Source: Selaginella moellendorffii (lineage: Eukaryota > Streptophyta > Lycopodiopsida > Selaginellales > Selaginellaceae). Taken from it: 64,000 nucleotides of DNA. Position numbers and translations under genes: made by a program. The stretch is taken from NCBI RefSeq assembly GCF_000143415.4, contig NW_003314288.1, positions 1,303,504-1,367,503 of the forward strand, in the 5' to 3' direction. The notes beneath the pieces were generated by a model, which was given only the letters and a program-made list of their open reading frames with translations, did no database searches and had not been told where the DNA came from. Below, piece by piece: positions 42,766 to 53,826 of this stretch. Position 1 is the first letter of the stretch, and each line of letters opens with the position of its first letter.

Positions 42766-43240
42766 TTTCACCTCGGAGGAACAAAGTTTCACATCCTGCG
42801 AGAGTTCCTCGTGCTGGGCTTGCCCTACCTCCACAACCCGTTCAAGTTCTTGCAGCGCGACTGCGACATGGAGGCCATGACCGACGGCCACACCAACGCC
42901 AACGCCTATGGATACAACGACGTGTTCGACGATCCAAAGATGGGCTGATCGCGGTACGCGCACACAATGAGGATCTGGGTGTTTAACTCGGGGCTGTTCT
43001 ACTTGCGGCCCACGGTGCCTTCGATCGAGCTCCTGGACCGGGTGGCGACGAGGCTGGCGAGAGAAGGCGTGGGATCAGGCCGTGATCAATGAGGAGCTCT
43101 TCTTCCCGACTGATCTTGTGATTGATAGATACTTTTTTTTTTCAAACTATAAAATGAAGACACGTTCATTGGTACAGATCATGGCAAGAACATCATCAAA
43201 CATACATCAGCAAGAAAATGGGAGGACAAGACCAATTTAT
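42766..43240 (+). pseudogene. 3' fragment of the RRA gene with its 3' flank
   Basis: From GGAACAAAGTTTCACATCCT onward the block is nearly identical to 30806-31160 of the intact gene, then jumps to its 3' untranslated region (CTGATCTTGTGATTGATAGA). Breaks are visible: a deletion just before the DxD region (CTGGGCTTGCCCTACC), a TGA where a Trp codon stands in GATGGGCTGATCG, a 3-base loss in GCGAGAGAAGG, and loss of about 240 bases of the coding 3' end. The high identity implies a recent duplication. Confidence 0.85.
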
Positions 43241-43259
43241 TTGCTTTATCTTTTAGATT

Positions 43260-44000
43260 TTTTGTTTATCTAGAATATACTTAAATATTTTAGGATATTT
43301 TACCATCTAAGGTTATCATTTATTTAAATTAATCCTATATTTATAATTTATAAAGTTTCTTAAACACTTTCTAGTATATTCTAGTTTATTCTACCATCTA
43401 ATAGTTGATATTCAATATGATAAATCTTGTGTTTATAAATTATAAACATGATCAATTCAATTGATCAATAGGAATAATACTACTATTAAGCAAACTAAGC
43501 AATTGATCAATAGGAATAATATTACTATTAAGCAAACCAAACATTACTAGATGCAAGGCATAACAAATTATTGAAACTATTATTGTAGAATCCTATATTA
43601 ATTGAGATTAACACATATTATTTGAATCTTGGTTCATATTTTGATGAGTCATATGTCTTTAAATCAAAGACTATCAAGACAATATAATGATTGTGGCTTT
43701 TGCTTTATTGAAGAATGCTAATTTTGCTAACTATAGTTCTCAATTATGAAAGCTTGTGGTGTCTAGTGTGCTCTTGGTCACATACAACCCATTAACTATA
43801 GGTAAACATAAATATTATTAATTATATGTTTTTGGCATACATGCTATAAGGGACTTGATTGCATAATAAGAGTTAAGACTCTTAGTGAAAGTTTTACATT
43901 TGAGTTATGGAATACATAAACTTAAATATTCTCACATCAAAGTTTTGGTTTAAGGGTTATGAGCTCTTTAGGAAACCATGCACCACTTTTTCATTTGGCT
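43260..44000. repeat. Duplicate of the RRA downstream flank plus interspersed AT repeat
   Basis: At 43570-44000 the sequence follows 31640-31960 (ATTATTGTAGAATCCTATAT, GGCATACATGCTATAAGGGA) with small insertions, so the segmental duplication extends well past the gene. At 43260-43360 an AT-rich repeat is inverted relative to 10975-11060. Confidence 0.7.
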
Positions 44001-45326
44001 CCTAGCTTCGATGTTGAAGTTAGTATTTGCATCTAGCAATCATTAGTGATGATTGACTATCATCTGGGATAATTGATTATCCTTGTCAAAGGTTTTGCTT
44101 GATTATTGTTGATTTAGATTGATTTGCTATTCTTCAGGATGGTGGATTCCTTCTTAGACGATGATTTTGCATCTCTTTATTGATGGGATAATTGACGATC
44201 TTTCATGATAGTTGGTTGTTCTCTTTGATGGCTTTTGGCTTTTTGCAATACCACATGTTCTTTGTGGTTTGTTCTGGATTGGTCTTTTGGGTTTGAGACG
44301 TCAGTAGGATGTTGCTGACACTTGCTTAGGCAACTTGAGTTCCTTGGTATTGTTGGCTGGGATCTATTCAGATTGGCTTTTGTGATAGTTGGCAGGCATG
44401 AGTGTTTGTTGGTCTTACCACATTCATTCTCTTCTATTGATTGTTGCTCGAGTTAGTTTTGATAGATTTGGATGTTATTTCCTTTGGGTGATACATTCGC
44501 GAGCATTGTGCTTGTTAGTCAATGATACTTTGTGTTCTTTGAGTTCTCTCTAGTAAGTTGTTGGGTTACTGTCTACTATCTTCGGTAGTTAAGTTTCATC
44601 ATTGAGTTTCCTTGATAATATACTAGCTATTGAATTTTGTTGGATGGTCATTCCTATGTTTGCCAAATTATGATGATCTTGGTGGTTCCTATCTACAATA
44701 CTACTGGTTTATTGGATGATAACTTGCTTAGAATACTTTTGTATTTATAATCACTAGTAATTAAGCTTCTCAGATATTATTGTCTCTGACTTTGATATTG
44801 TCCATTTATGAGTTTGGGCCAGTATAGGCAGACTGGCTTCGGCACTTCGTGCGTATGGTGAAATCTCTAGTCATGGGGTAGCTACTGTCAACTGGTCACA
44901 TAACCCGCCTCTTTGTTGATGTTCCTTATTCCGTTAAAAAGGTGTGACCGTGTAAACAACTCTAACTGCCTGTTTACAGTAGTCTATCTAAACCTTACCG
45001 ACGGGTTTGGTTTTTTTGCTTAGGAGGGTTGGGGCCTCTGGCTTCTTGCTCTATGTTCCTGCAGGCAGGGGCATATCACACTTTTGTAAGCTGGGTGATT
45101 CCCAGAGTAGCAAGGGTGGCTAACTATGTTGGTCATTTCCTTGTCGGCGACGGCCGGAAGGTGTCTGAGCTGGTAGCGCATCCGCGTTAGACAAAGAGGT
45201 TGCCTCCTAACTCATTTAAGTTGGTGCATTTCTCACATAGTGTGAGTACCGTGAACTTTTTCTGGAGTTGTTTCCTTGGCGGTATTTTAGACTCGAGTGT
45301 GCATCGACGAGGACGTCGATTTTCCC
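44001..45326. other. T/G-rich retroelement-like stretch
   Basis: No protein domain is readable. The end leads into a polypurine tract and LTR start, so this is probably the 3' internal part of an LTR element. The bases just before the tract (CATCGACGAGGACGTCGATT) resemble the region preceding the polypurine tract of chromovirus-type gypsy elements. Confidence 0.4.
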
Positions 45327-46390
45327 AAGGGGGGGAGAGTGTCGCGAATGTGACTTCGGGTATCGAAAGTTACCTATCGGCTAGTCCTTATGGACACTCT
45401 TACCTTACTGCCGCGATGGCAGGAGGTCGGTATTGCTGGTTTCCTTTATTAGCCCCTCTTGTCCAAGTGTTAGCTTACTGGGCTTAGCATCTGTACTTAG
45501 CCAGATGAACATAAGGTAGGAACTCCTATGTGTTTCTAGCTGAGCATTCTCGGCCTGGCTCTTAGTTCTCTTTTGCTCTGTCTTGCACTGGCTTGGCAAG
45601 AACTCTCGCGTATTGAGATTAGTCCCTCAATATCGCTGGATGATAGCTTACCGTGTTTGCCAAACACCCTCGCTATCATGCCCTTTGTGTTAGTCTCATT
45701 TCGGTCCCAAATGCTATTTATGGAAAGTGTCCAGATTTGCTCATTTGGCATATCTACGGAATGTAGAGATCGACCTGAACACAATGGTGTTCGTCCCGTG
45801 TCCAAATTCGCAATCTAAAGACATTCCATATTTAGTAAGTTTCGAGTTTGTCCCTGAGACTAACTCCTGATACTAAGGGAGGCTTGGGGTGAAAGCCCAA
45901 AGCGTGTGTTTCTCAAGGGGGGCGGGGGGGGGGGGGGGGGGGCTATGGGGGGTTCCAAATGTATAGTAGGGATAGTGGGTAGGTCGGGCATGGCTGACCA
46001 ACTTGAAGTATAGTCTAGCTCCCGCTTGCGTGCCTGTCCTTGTTCTGCGTCCAGCTTGGGTCTAAGCCCAAGTTCCATTCCATGCTAGCTGGTGGAGTAC
46101 CCATGTCCTCGCGTTAGGCCACCGGTATGCCGAAATAGCGTCAGACTCCGTTTGGCTTTGTTTTGCGTGCTGGTCCTAGCATTGGGATGCTGGTTCCTCT
46201 AGGACTGTTCCAAGTCGCTCCGGGCCCCTGTCCCTTCGCTCCTTGGGCTGTATGCTCGGGAGTTGCTCCGTGGTTCGGTTCCATCACTCCTTGGCTCCAT
46301 ACTTGGGAGTTTGGCACCGTTGGGATGCTTGGCGTGACTCCCCATGCCGGTGCACCAACTTATACTTAAAGCGTGCTATAGATCACAGCT
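45327..46390 (+). mobile_element. Polypurine tract and adjoining LTR, plus-oriented
   Basis: AAGGGGGGGAGAG at 45327-45339 is a classic LTR-element polypurine tract, followed directly by TGTCGCGAATGTGACTTC, a TG-initiated LTR. Within it, a GTGAAAGCCCAAAGCG motif at about 45890 is also present, in the opposite orientation, in the LTR at 48765-50610, so the two families are related in part. The right boundary is not visible and is approximate. Confidence 0.55.
45917..45941. repeat. Poly-G tract
   Basis: About 20 or more consecutive G, broken once by C near the start. Length in the assembly may be unreliable. Confidence 0.85.
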
Positions 46391-48749
46391 TAGGAACCTA
46401 GTTCCTCCGAACTGCCAAGTCCTCTCATTTTATAAGTTTGTGATCATGCATGGACTCCTCCATGCTCGGCCCCATGGGCCACCCCTTTTGAAGATAGCAC
46501 CTTCAATTAGGTGATTTGTTCCCCTGACTTGCCAATCTCACTTAGCAAGTCATCTAGCCACTGTAATATGGTTCATGCATAAGCATGAAAGTCTTTAACC
46601 ATCGACTTTCGTTCAAAGCCCTCTCTTTGAACACTTGGGAAATAATTCCCCAACCTTGATAGCCTTGTCTCATAGCCAACTTCAAGACCACGCTTCTACT
46701 ACACCACTCTGATTTCGCGTGCTCTAGGAACCATTTACACTTAGCTTTCTAGGTACTTATCTACCTAGAATTGTCTTTGGGAACCTTCAAGGAACTTTGT
46801 TCCTTAACTTGCTAAAGCTTCTCCTTTGCAAGCTCCCTACTTACCATATGGTCTAACATGGATAATTCCACATTTTAGACTTTTCATGGCATCACAATTG
46901 CTAGTAACAACATCCTCGAGCGCTCACTTGATTCTCCACTCCCAACTTGTATAACCACCATTAGTTATGCCCTTCGATTTCTATGGTTTAGTTCCATCTC
47001 AATACTACTTGCATTTTGGCCTCATATGTTTCCTTTGGTTATTCTCCTCCAAACCAGGAGGATACCTTTGCATATTCTACCATGCCTTGGCTCACCTTAT
47101 AATCCCACACACCGGGATTACCGTTGCTACTTATGGGCCTCGATATACCCATCACTAGCCTTGCCAAAATCCCATTTTTGGCTTTGTCCAAATTGGGTAG
47201 ACAAATTTTTCCCATTTCCACAACCTTGGACGTTTGGATGGCATCTCCTATCCATCATTCGCTAGGGATTTAGTCCCTTGGGCCTTATCTATTGCCCTTA
47301 CAACACTAAACACCACCTCCTGGTGTTCTAGAGTGTTTAGGTGTCCCAATGATGGTCTCCTTGACAATGAGTATTTCCTTTTTCGACATTGACTTCCTAT
47401 ATCACAGCATAAGCAATTTATCCCCCGTAAGGGTATATCTAACTTCCTTATGCCATTAAGAAGTCTTGGGTAGTTACCTTCTACCCGTTTAACCAATTAT
47501 CTTGCACCTTTTGCTTAATTGCCCTATAGTTGTCAAGTTCTACAACTCATTGCTTGGTGCTTCCATACTTCCATCATTATCTGGGTCACTACACTCCAAC
47601 CACATGCCTTCCAGCTTAGGCTATGCGATTCCCTTGGCAAGGGGTTCCCATAAACCTATCAACATAACCTCAAGGTATCTCACTTTAGCACATTTGGTGT
47701 CTCCCCACCAACGGTTCCACAAGCTTACCTTTATGACACTTCTTATTTGTGTCTAGGTCTTTGCCAAGACCAAAGTAGTCGTTTTTCATGCTAACTATCA
47801 GTTAGCATTACACCATAGTGTTCACACACAACTCTATGCAAAAGTTGCTAATTTTTTTTTTTTTTTTTTTGGGAACACCTTTCCCATAACTTTAGCATGG
47901 CACATTCTGCTATCAATGAGATACCCACTATTCTCATACTTGGATCTTAAGATCCTCCCCATCCTTTGTGGAGTACAACACACTTCAGTCCAAATGCTTC
48001 CATCAATCCCTTAGGATTAATCCTTGACTCTACTTGAGTCATCTAGCTTTTTGGACTTTGCTAATCAAACAACCATGACGTCCTACTTTTGAGGTGCCAG
48101 CTAACAAGAATACAAGTTCATGTATTCATGTCTTACTCATAAGGACCATCTTTGCAAGTGTTACTCTAACACTTGATTTTGTTCTCTAGGACCAACTTTT
48201 GCCCCTTATGACTACTTGTCCATGTGATGAGAATACCAACTCCCCATCTAAGTACACCCCTAACTCCTTGGGTTGTTCTAACATTTATTAGAGGTAGCCC
48301 CGGTTACCATTTCAAGGACTTGTGTCCTCTCTTGTATTTGACCTCCCATGGTCATCAATTCCGGTCTCAAAGTTATAAGCACTAGCTTCAATTATATAAG
48401 GGTAATCTTGTGACTCCTTTATTATTTTGGAGTCTGCATCATTCCCGTGATCCCAACTATAGTTGTTTGCCACAACTACATTAGCCCGTTTGCTGCGTCA
48501 AACGTTCATTTGGATCACATCCTTAGCTCTCTGAGGAAACCCTTATACTGTTCCCAAGATCCCAAAGTCATTCCCTTACTGGCTCTTTTCCATCCACCAC
48601 ATCATACACAAGTTCACACATGAACTTGAGTGGAGAGCCATGTCCTCTCGACATGCTACTCCTTGAGGATAGGTCCATATCTAGGACCTTCCAATTCCAA
48701 TACAAGTGGTGATATACTTGGCCACCAATAAGAGTCGGACTAAGGAACA
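46391..48749 (-). mobile_element. Probable internal region of a minus-oriented LTR element, no readable domains
   Basis: The stretch adjoins a primer binding site at 48750, so it should be the internal part of that element. No gag or pol domain can be read; only short frames survive (for example 48568-48801 and 47248-47496, minus). It contains a poly-T run at about 47851-47871. It may be a non-autonomous large derivative or a heavily decayed element. Confidence 0.4.
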
Positions 48750-48761
48750 GCTCTGATACCA
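48750..48761 (-). other. Primer binding site for initiator methionyl-tRNA
   Basis: On the minus strand the sequence reads TGGTATCAGAGC, the exact complement of the 3' end of plant initiator tRNA-Met. It lies three bases inside the LTR that starts at 48765, the standard position. Confidence 0.9.
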
Positions 48762-48764
48762 AGT

Positions 48765-50610
48765 TGTAAGTGACTAAATTTTTCCATTCTACTTTAGTCA
48801 CTTAATCACACCTCCAATCACTTGGAGGAGTCTCATTCACAACCTCCATAAGTCCTATTCCAGACTTGGGCATGCTAGCTCTGAGAATGGCATCCCCGCC
48901 ACTCAACCTTTGCACTTGGCCCAAGTGCTCCACGTGTCCAATCCCATAACTGACACCCAAAGGTACCACTGACATATCAACCTGTTACACTAAGGCCATG
49001 CCCATTCACCTTTGCCACACTGGTGGTCCAATACCACTTGCATCACAATCCCGTCTCTCCAAGACTGGGCCATTCATCCACGAATGGTCATCCCAAATCC
49101 ACTCTTTAGCATCCTTAAGATGCCCACAGACATGGGGAATAACCTTCCCCAATATCCCTTTGTCAGTTCCTATCAAGTCCCTTTTCTGTCTATGGCCATG
49201 CTCACCAACACTGCCACTAGATCAAGGCCCATAGGCCCAACCACTAAGTCCCATTGTCCTTTGGGACTTCTTCACCATGTGACCGTATCCTTGGTCACTA
49301 CATTGGAGGACTGCTCCTCCTCCTTTCCCCAATTTGGGACTTCGAGACAACATTTCGAAACACCGTGGCCCTACGCGAGCCCCGTGGGTACTCTCCCCAC
49401 CTTCTGCCTTTAGGTGCTCTAGCCAAGGGCTTAGAGTGAGGTTCCATTGAGCTATGCTAGGTATCTAAGTAGGTAATGCCACCCACACTTGGACTTGGAG
49501 CATCGGCCATTTGATCTCCCGGGGGAACTAGAGCCGGCTCTTGAATACTTCACCAAGCTACCCCACTTGTCGATCCGTATTCACTTTAGCCTTGGACTTC
49601 CCAGTGGTTATCCCATCACCCAACATCTGGGTACAGCCTTCCTAGGCCAAACTGGCCTTTCCTGGCCAAACTGGCTCTATTGGAGTCCTCCCCTTTACTA
49701 TACTTTTGGAGCTCACCAAACCCCCCAGGGTCTGGGAGACAAACGCTTTGGGCTTTCACCCTCTCAGACTCAAACTCGGACTCGGACTCGGACTCGGACT
49801 TGGACTCGGACTCGGACTTGGATTCGGACTCGGATTCGGACTCGGACTTGCGCTTGGGCTCCGCTCGGCCTCGGCCTCGGTCTCGGCCTCGGGCTCGGCC
49901 TCCGCCTCGGTCTCGGGCTCGGCCTCGGTCTCGGCCTCGGCCTCAGTCTCGGCCTCGGTCTCGGGCTCGGCCTCGGTCTCGGGCTCGGCCTCGGTCTCGG
50001 GCTCGGCCTCGGTTTCGGTCTCGGCCTCGGTCTCGGTCCCAGTCTTGGTCTTGACTTTGGACTCCATCTCGGATTCCATCTCAGGTCCATCTCGGACTCC
50101 ATCTCGGTCCATCTCAGACTCCATCTCGGTCCATCTCGGACTCCATCTTGGACTCCATCTCGGACTCCATCTCGGACTCCATCTTGGTCCATCTCGGACT
50201 CCATCTTGATCCATCTCGGACTCCATCTCGGACTCCATCTCAGGTCCATCTCGGACTCCATCTCAGGTCCATCTCGGACTCCATCTCGGGTCCATCTCGG
50301 GTCTTTCTCGGACTCCATCTTGGATTCCATCTCGGGTTCATCTCGGACTCCATCTCGGGTCCATCTCGGACTCCTCCACGTGTCATGTGTTAGTCCTCTT
50401 GTGTCCCTTTTCTAGAGACTCACTTATTGCTCACTTTGTGCTTGTTCCTTGAACATTTCATTGGGAGTTCCACTCCCGCTCTTGACCTTTCAAAAGTCAG
50501 AGCTTGTAGTCCAAACGTGTTACGCTCATTTGACTTTCACTTCGGCCACTATCACGTGGTAGCTTTTCAGCTCCAGTCTGGGGCCTAGGGATTTTGTGTC
50601 TCATAACCCC
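48765..50610 (-). mobile_element. LTR (about 1.85 kb) of a Ty3/gypsy-like element
   Basis: It begins TGTAAGTGACTAAATTTTTC next to the primer binding site and ends near TCATAACCCCACCACCCA. It is the 5' LTR of a minus-oriented element. Its outer blocks align in order with the solo LTR at 33352-35115. An internal hexamer array at 49749-50370 accounts for a third of its length. The far boundary is approximate. Confidence 0.65.
49749..50370. repeat. Hexamer-based minisatellite inside the LTR
   Basis: Three zones follow each other: GGACTC/GGACTT hexamers (about 49768-49850), CTCGGC/CTCGGT dodecamers (49861-50035), and a CATCTCGGACTC-type unit with variable spacing (50060-50370). Because the period is a multiple of three and contains no stop, several frames on both strands stay open for 124-308 codons. 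None of these has protein-like composition beyond the simple repeat. Confidence 0.95.
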
Positions 50611-51089
50611 ACCACCCATAGACGAAATTTGATGCTCTCATCGAACGATAAACCATTTTATAAAGTAATACTAGCATGTATCACCCTTTCCATCTTTGGT
50701 ATCTAGCCAATACTCGTCAATGGTTTGACACCGAAGGCTTACCATGCCTTGTCCACCCTCTAAGGAGCATAGCCTCTCCAATTTAGAGGCTCATTCGACC
50801 ATTTGTGGTGGTTCTCTCCTTTTATTCGTTTAATTCTCACTAAACCGGTTAGAGACACCCTCTCTAACTCAATAAAATGAAAATATAAATTTATTAGATG
50901 AGCTATTAAGAAGCAACCAAGCAAATAGAAATCGAATACTAAGGATTTAATAAGTGGAAGTCCCTTGGGGACAATGGGGAATAAAAAAAACAGTTAATCG
51001 AAGCATGGATAGTGATCAAAGATAACAAATACAAGAATCAAGAATCTAGAAACCTGTATCAACAACAACCTTGAGGACAACAACACTTA
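50611..51089. other. Non-coding flank between the LTR and a tandem duplication
   Basis: No feature is recognised. Confidence 0.3.
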
Positions 51090-52328
51090 GAATACAATTA
51101 TTACTCAACTCAGACTTTTTGAACATCACCATCGACTGGAGAATGCAAATGCTGATAGTGAGGATGTGCACGACTTTATACAACACAATTAAAGATAGGC
51201 CACAATTACTTTACATTAATTTAACACAACAAAGACTCATAAAAAGAGTAGCCATAGTATGCACTCCTATTTAATCCTAAAGTTAGCGAGCAACGACCTT
51301 GTTGAAGACTAATCAACTTTACCAAGTTGAATATAATGTAACAACATTAATACCAATACATAAATTGTGTTAGTTTACACCACATGATTTTACAACTACA
51401 CAACATTTCTTCGAGAAGAACACAACAAATTAAAGACAACAACAACAAAACCATAAAAGCAAATTTAAGAAAATGATAACTCAAGAAAATTCTAGCACAA
51501 CATCGAATGTACAAACACAACCTTGATCCACTCAAGAAACAAGAGCAAGATCAGATACAAAAAATACGAGAAGAGAAGAAACAACTCCATAAAAAATTAG
51601 AAGTAGACAAGCAATAGAAGACTCAAGCTTAAATCGATCTCCTTAAAACTATATTTAAGACTTTCAACAAAATGACCCAAGCCACACCAGTTGGCAAACC
51701 AAACAACATTAACACAACCACTACTCAGCTTAGACTTTTTGAACATCACCATCGACTAGAGAATGCAGACGCTCATAGTGAGGATACACACGACTTTATA
51801 CAACACAATTAAAGGTAGGCCATAATTACTTTACAACAATTTAACACAATAAGGACTCGTAAAAAGAGTAGCCATAGTATGCACTCCTGTTCGATCCTAA
51901 AGTTGGTGAGCAACAACTTTATTAAAGATTGGTCAAATTTACTAAGTTGAGTATAACATAGAAACACAAATACCAATATATAAGATCATGTTAGTCTACA
52001 CCACAAAATTCTACAACTACACAATATTTCCTTGAGAAGAACACAACAAACCAAAGATAACAACAACAAAATTAGGAAAGCAAATTCAAGAAAATGATAA
52101 CTCAAGGAAACTTTAGCATAACATCGAATGTACAAACACAACCCTGATCCACTCAAGAAACAAGAGCAAGATCAAATGCAACAAATACGAGAATAGAAGA
52201 AACAAGTCCAATAAAAATTAGAAGTAGACAAGCAATAAAAGACTCAAGCTTAAATCAAAATCCTTGAGACTATATTCAAGACTTTTGATAAAACGACCCA
52301 AGCCACACAAGTTGGCAAACCAAGCAAC
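51090..52328. repeat. Tandem direct duplication, two units of about 620 bp
   Basis: Unit 1 (about 51090-51707) and unit 2 (about 51711-52328) share order and sequence throughout. For example, GACTTTTTGAACATCACCAT occurs at 51111 and 51738, and both units end with a GACCCAAGCCACAC...GTTGGCAAACCAA block. The offset is about 627 bp. They precede gypsy gag-like sequence and may be duplicated leader or LTR sequence of that element. Confidence 0.85.
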
Positions 52329-52349
52329 TATAGCATATGTGATTATAGG

Positions 52350-52740
52350 ATGAGATTTAGATATATTGTCACCATGGATCTTTGGAATCTTAGGGGATAA
52401 ATGGGGATAAAATAGCCACTAAAAACTCTCTCATCAAGCATATATTCATACCCCTAAATTTGAAATTGTATGTATTGGGCATCCATGCATATGTTCTTCC
52501 TTTTGTGTGGAGTATCCATGGATGAAGGTATCCACCGTGAAACTGCAGTACGGGTGGATGACTACTTGCCTCAGATGAATAGTTGGTCTACACAATGGAA
52601 GGATTGATAAATTTAGTGCGGAAATGGAGATACCTTGGGGGATAAATGGGGATAAAATAGCTACTAAGGGCTCTCTCATCAAGCAATTGCCCCTTTTTTA
52701 GTTATCTTAAGGGGAGAGAGATAGAGTGTGCTACAACAAC
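52350..52740 (+). mobile_element. Two inverted fragments of the 34.5 kb-type LTR
   Basis: Segments at about 52350-52440 and 52635-52740 are reverse complements of parts of 34500-34650 (GGGGATAAATGGGGATAAAA; TCTCTCATCAAGCA; AAGGGGAGAGAGATA). About 190 bases of unrelated sequence separate them. Confidence 0.7.
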
Positions 52741-53650
52741 ATCAACACAACCAATGCCGAGGAAGATACAATCAACCAAAATTTAGATTTAAATCAAGAT
52801 TTACCACCACTCAAAACTCTTGATTATGAAGATTACAACACCAACAACTTTCAATCTTATCCAACTTTTCTAGAAATTGAACCATCACCAATCGTAGAAA
52901 GATGGCACTCATCAACCCAGCAACACCCTATCGCATCATGATTATGTATCCAATCTTCACCAATAGCAAAACTGAAGATGCAGAAAGACATCTCTAGCAA
53001 TTCAACCAAATTATATAAGTCAATCAGCAAGAAGACAACAAAGAACTTCTATTCCCTTTCACACTTAAAAGAAAAGAATTAAAATTGTATTATAATCTTG
53101 ATGAAAACTTAAGTTTTAAGAAAAAGTTAAGCGATTCAAAGAGAAGTACCAACCCAGTGGCACAACAACTAAATACCTAGAATATCTCAAAAGCATCAAA
53201 TAAGGCAGTAAAGAAGATATCGAAGATTATACCTGAAGATTCAAATATCACACAAAGTGCTACAAAGATCTACTCATTGAACAAGGTAAGTATATTTGGT
53301 ATGTACAGGAATTGAAGAAGATATACCAACAAATGGTTGCTCTCACAAGCACGGAAGAAGATCTAGATGTCAAGACCTCTATTGACAATATTTTCAAGAA
53401 ATTCAAGAACCTCGAAAAACAGTTTTAAAAATTTTTAAGAGTAGAAACAACAAGAACAAATGACTCTTCTGATGATAAGGAAGAATACAAACTTGAAGTC
53501 ATGAAGAAAGACAAGAATCAAGAACTTACCAAAATACTCAAGAAAGTTACAATAAAAAACGAACTTAAAGAAAGAGTATGTTGTACGAAATGTAAAAACA
53601 AAGGATACATCCTAACAGAGTGTAATTACTGATTTCTAAGTGTTAGATCT
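52726..53650 (+). mobile_element. Gypsy gag-like remnant with zinc knuckle
   Basis: A broken frame rich in Asn, Lys and Glu has the look of gypsy gag, and near 53579 it carries a knuckle-like CTKCKNKGYILTEC. Many stops interrupt it. The scaffold gap follows. Confidence 0.6.
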
Positions 53651-53726
53651 ATGAAAAAGAAGGATATATAGCAAAGATCTGTCGATACAAAAGAGCAACT
53701 AAAATCACACAAGTCGAGAACATACC

Positions 53727-53826
53727 NNNNNNNNNNNNNNNNNNNNNNNNNNNNNNNNNNNNNNNNNNNNNNNNNNNNNNNNNNNNNNNNNNNNNNNNNN
53801 NNNNNNNNNNNNNNNNNNNNNNNNNN
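53727..53826. other. Assembly gap (100 N)
   Basis: One hundred N bases. The round number suggests a gap of unknown true size, inside a gypsy element. Confidence 1.

Noticed and set aside
45165-45205. GAGCTGGTAGCGCATCCGCG resembles a tRNA D-arm (A box)
   Set aside because: No T-arm follows within tRNA distance and the sequence belongs to the internal end of an LTR element.
49489-50415. 308-codon plus-strand frame and long minus-strand frames
   Set aside because: They are simple translations of a hexamer array inside an LTR, without start context or protein-like complexity.
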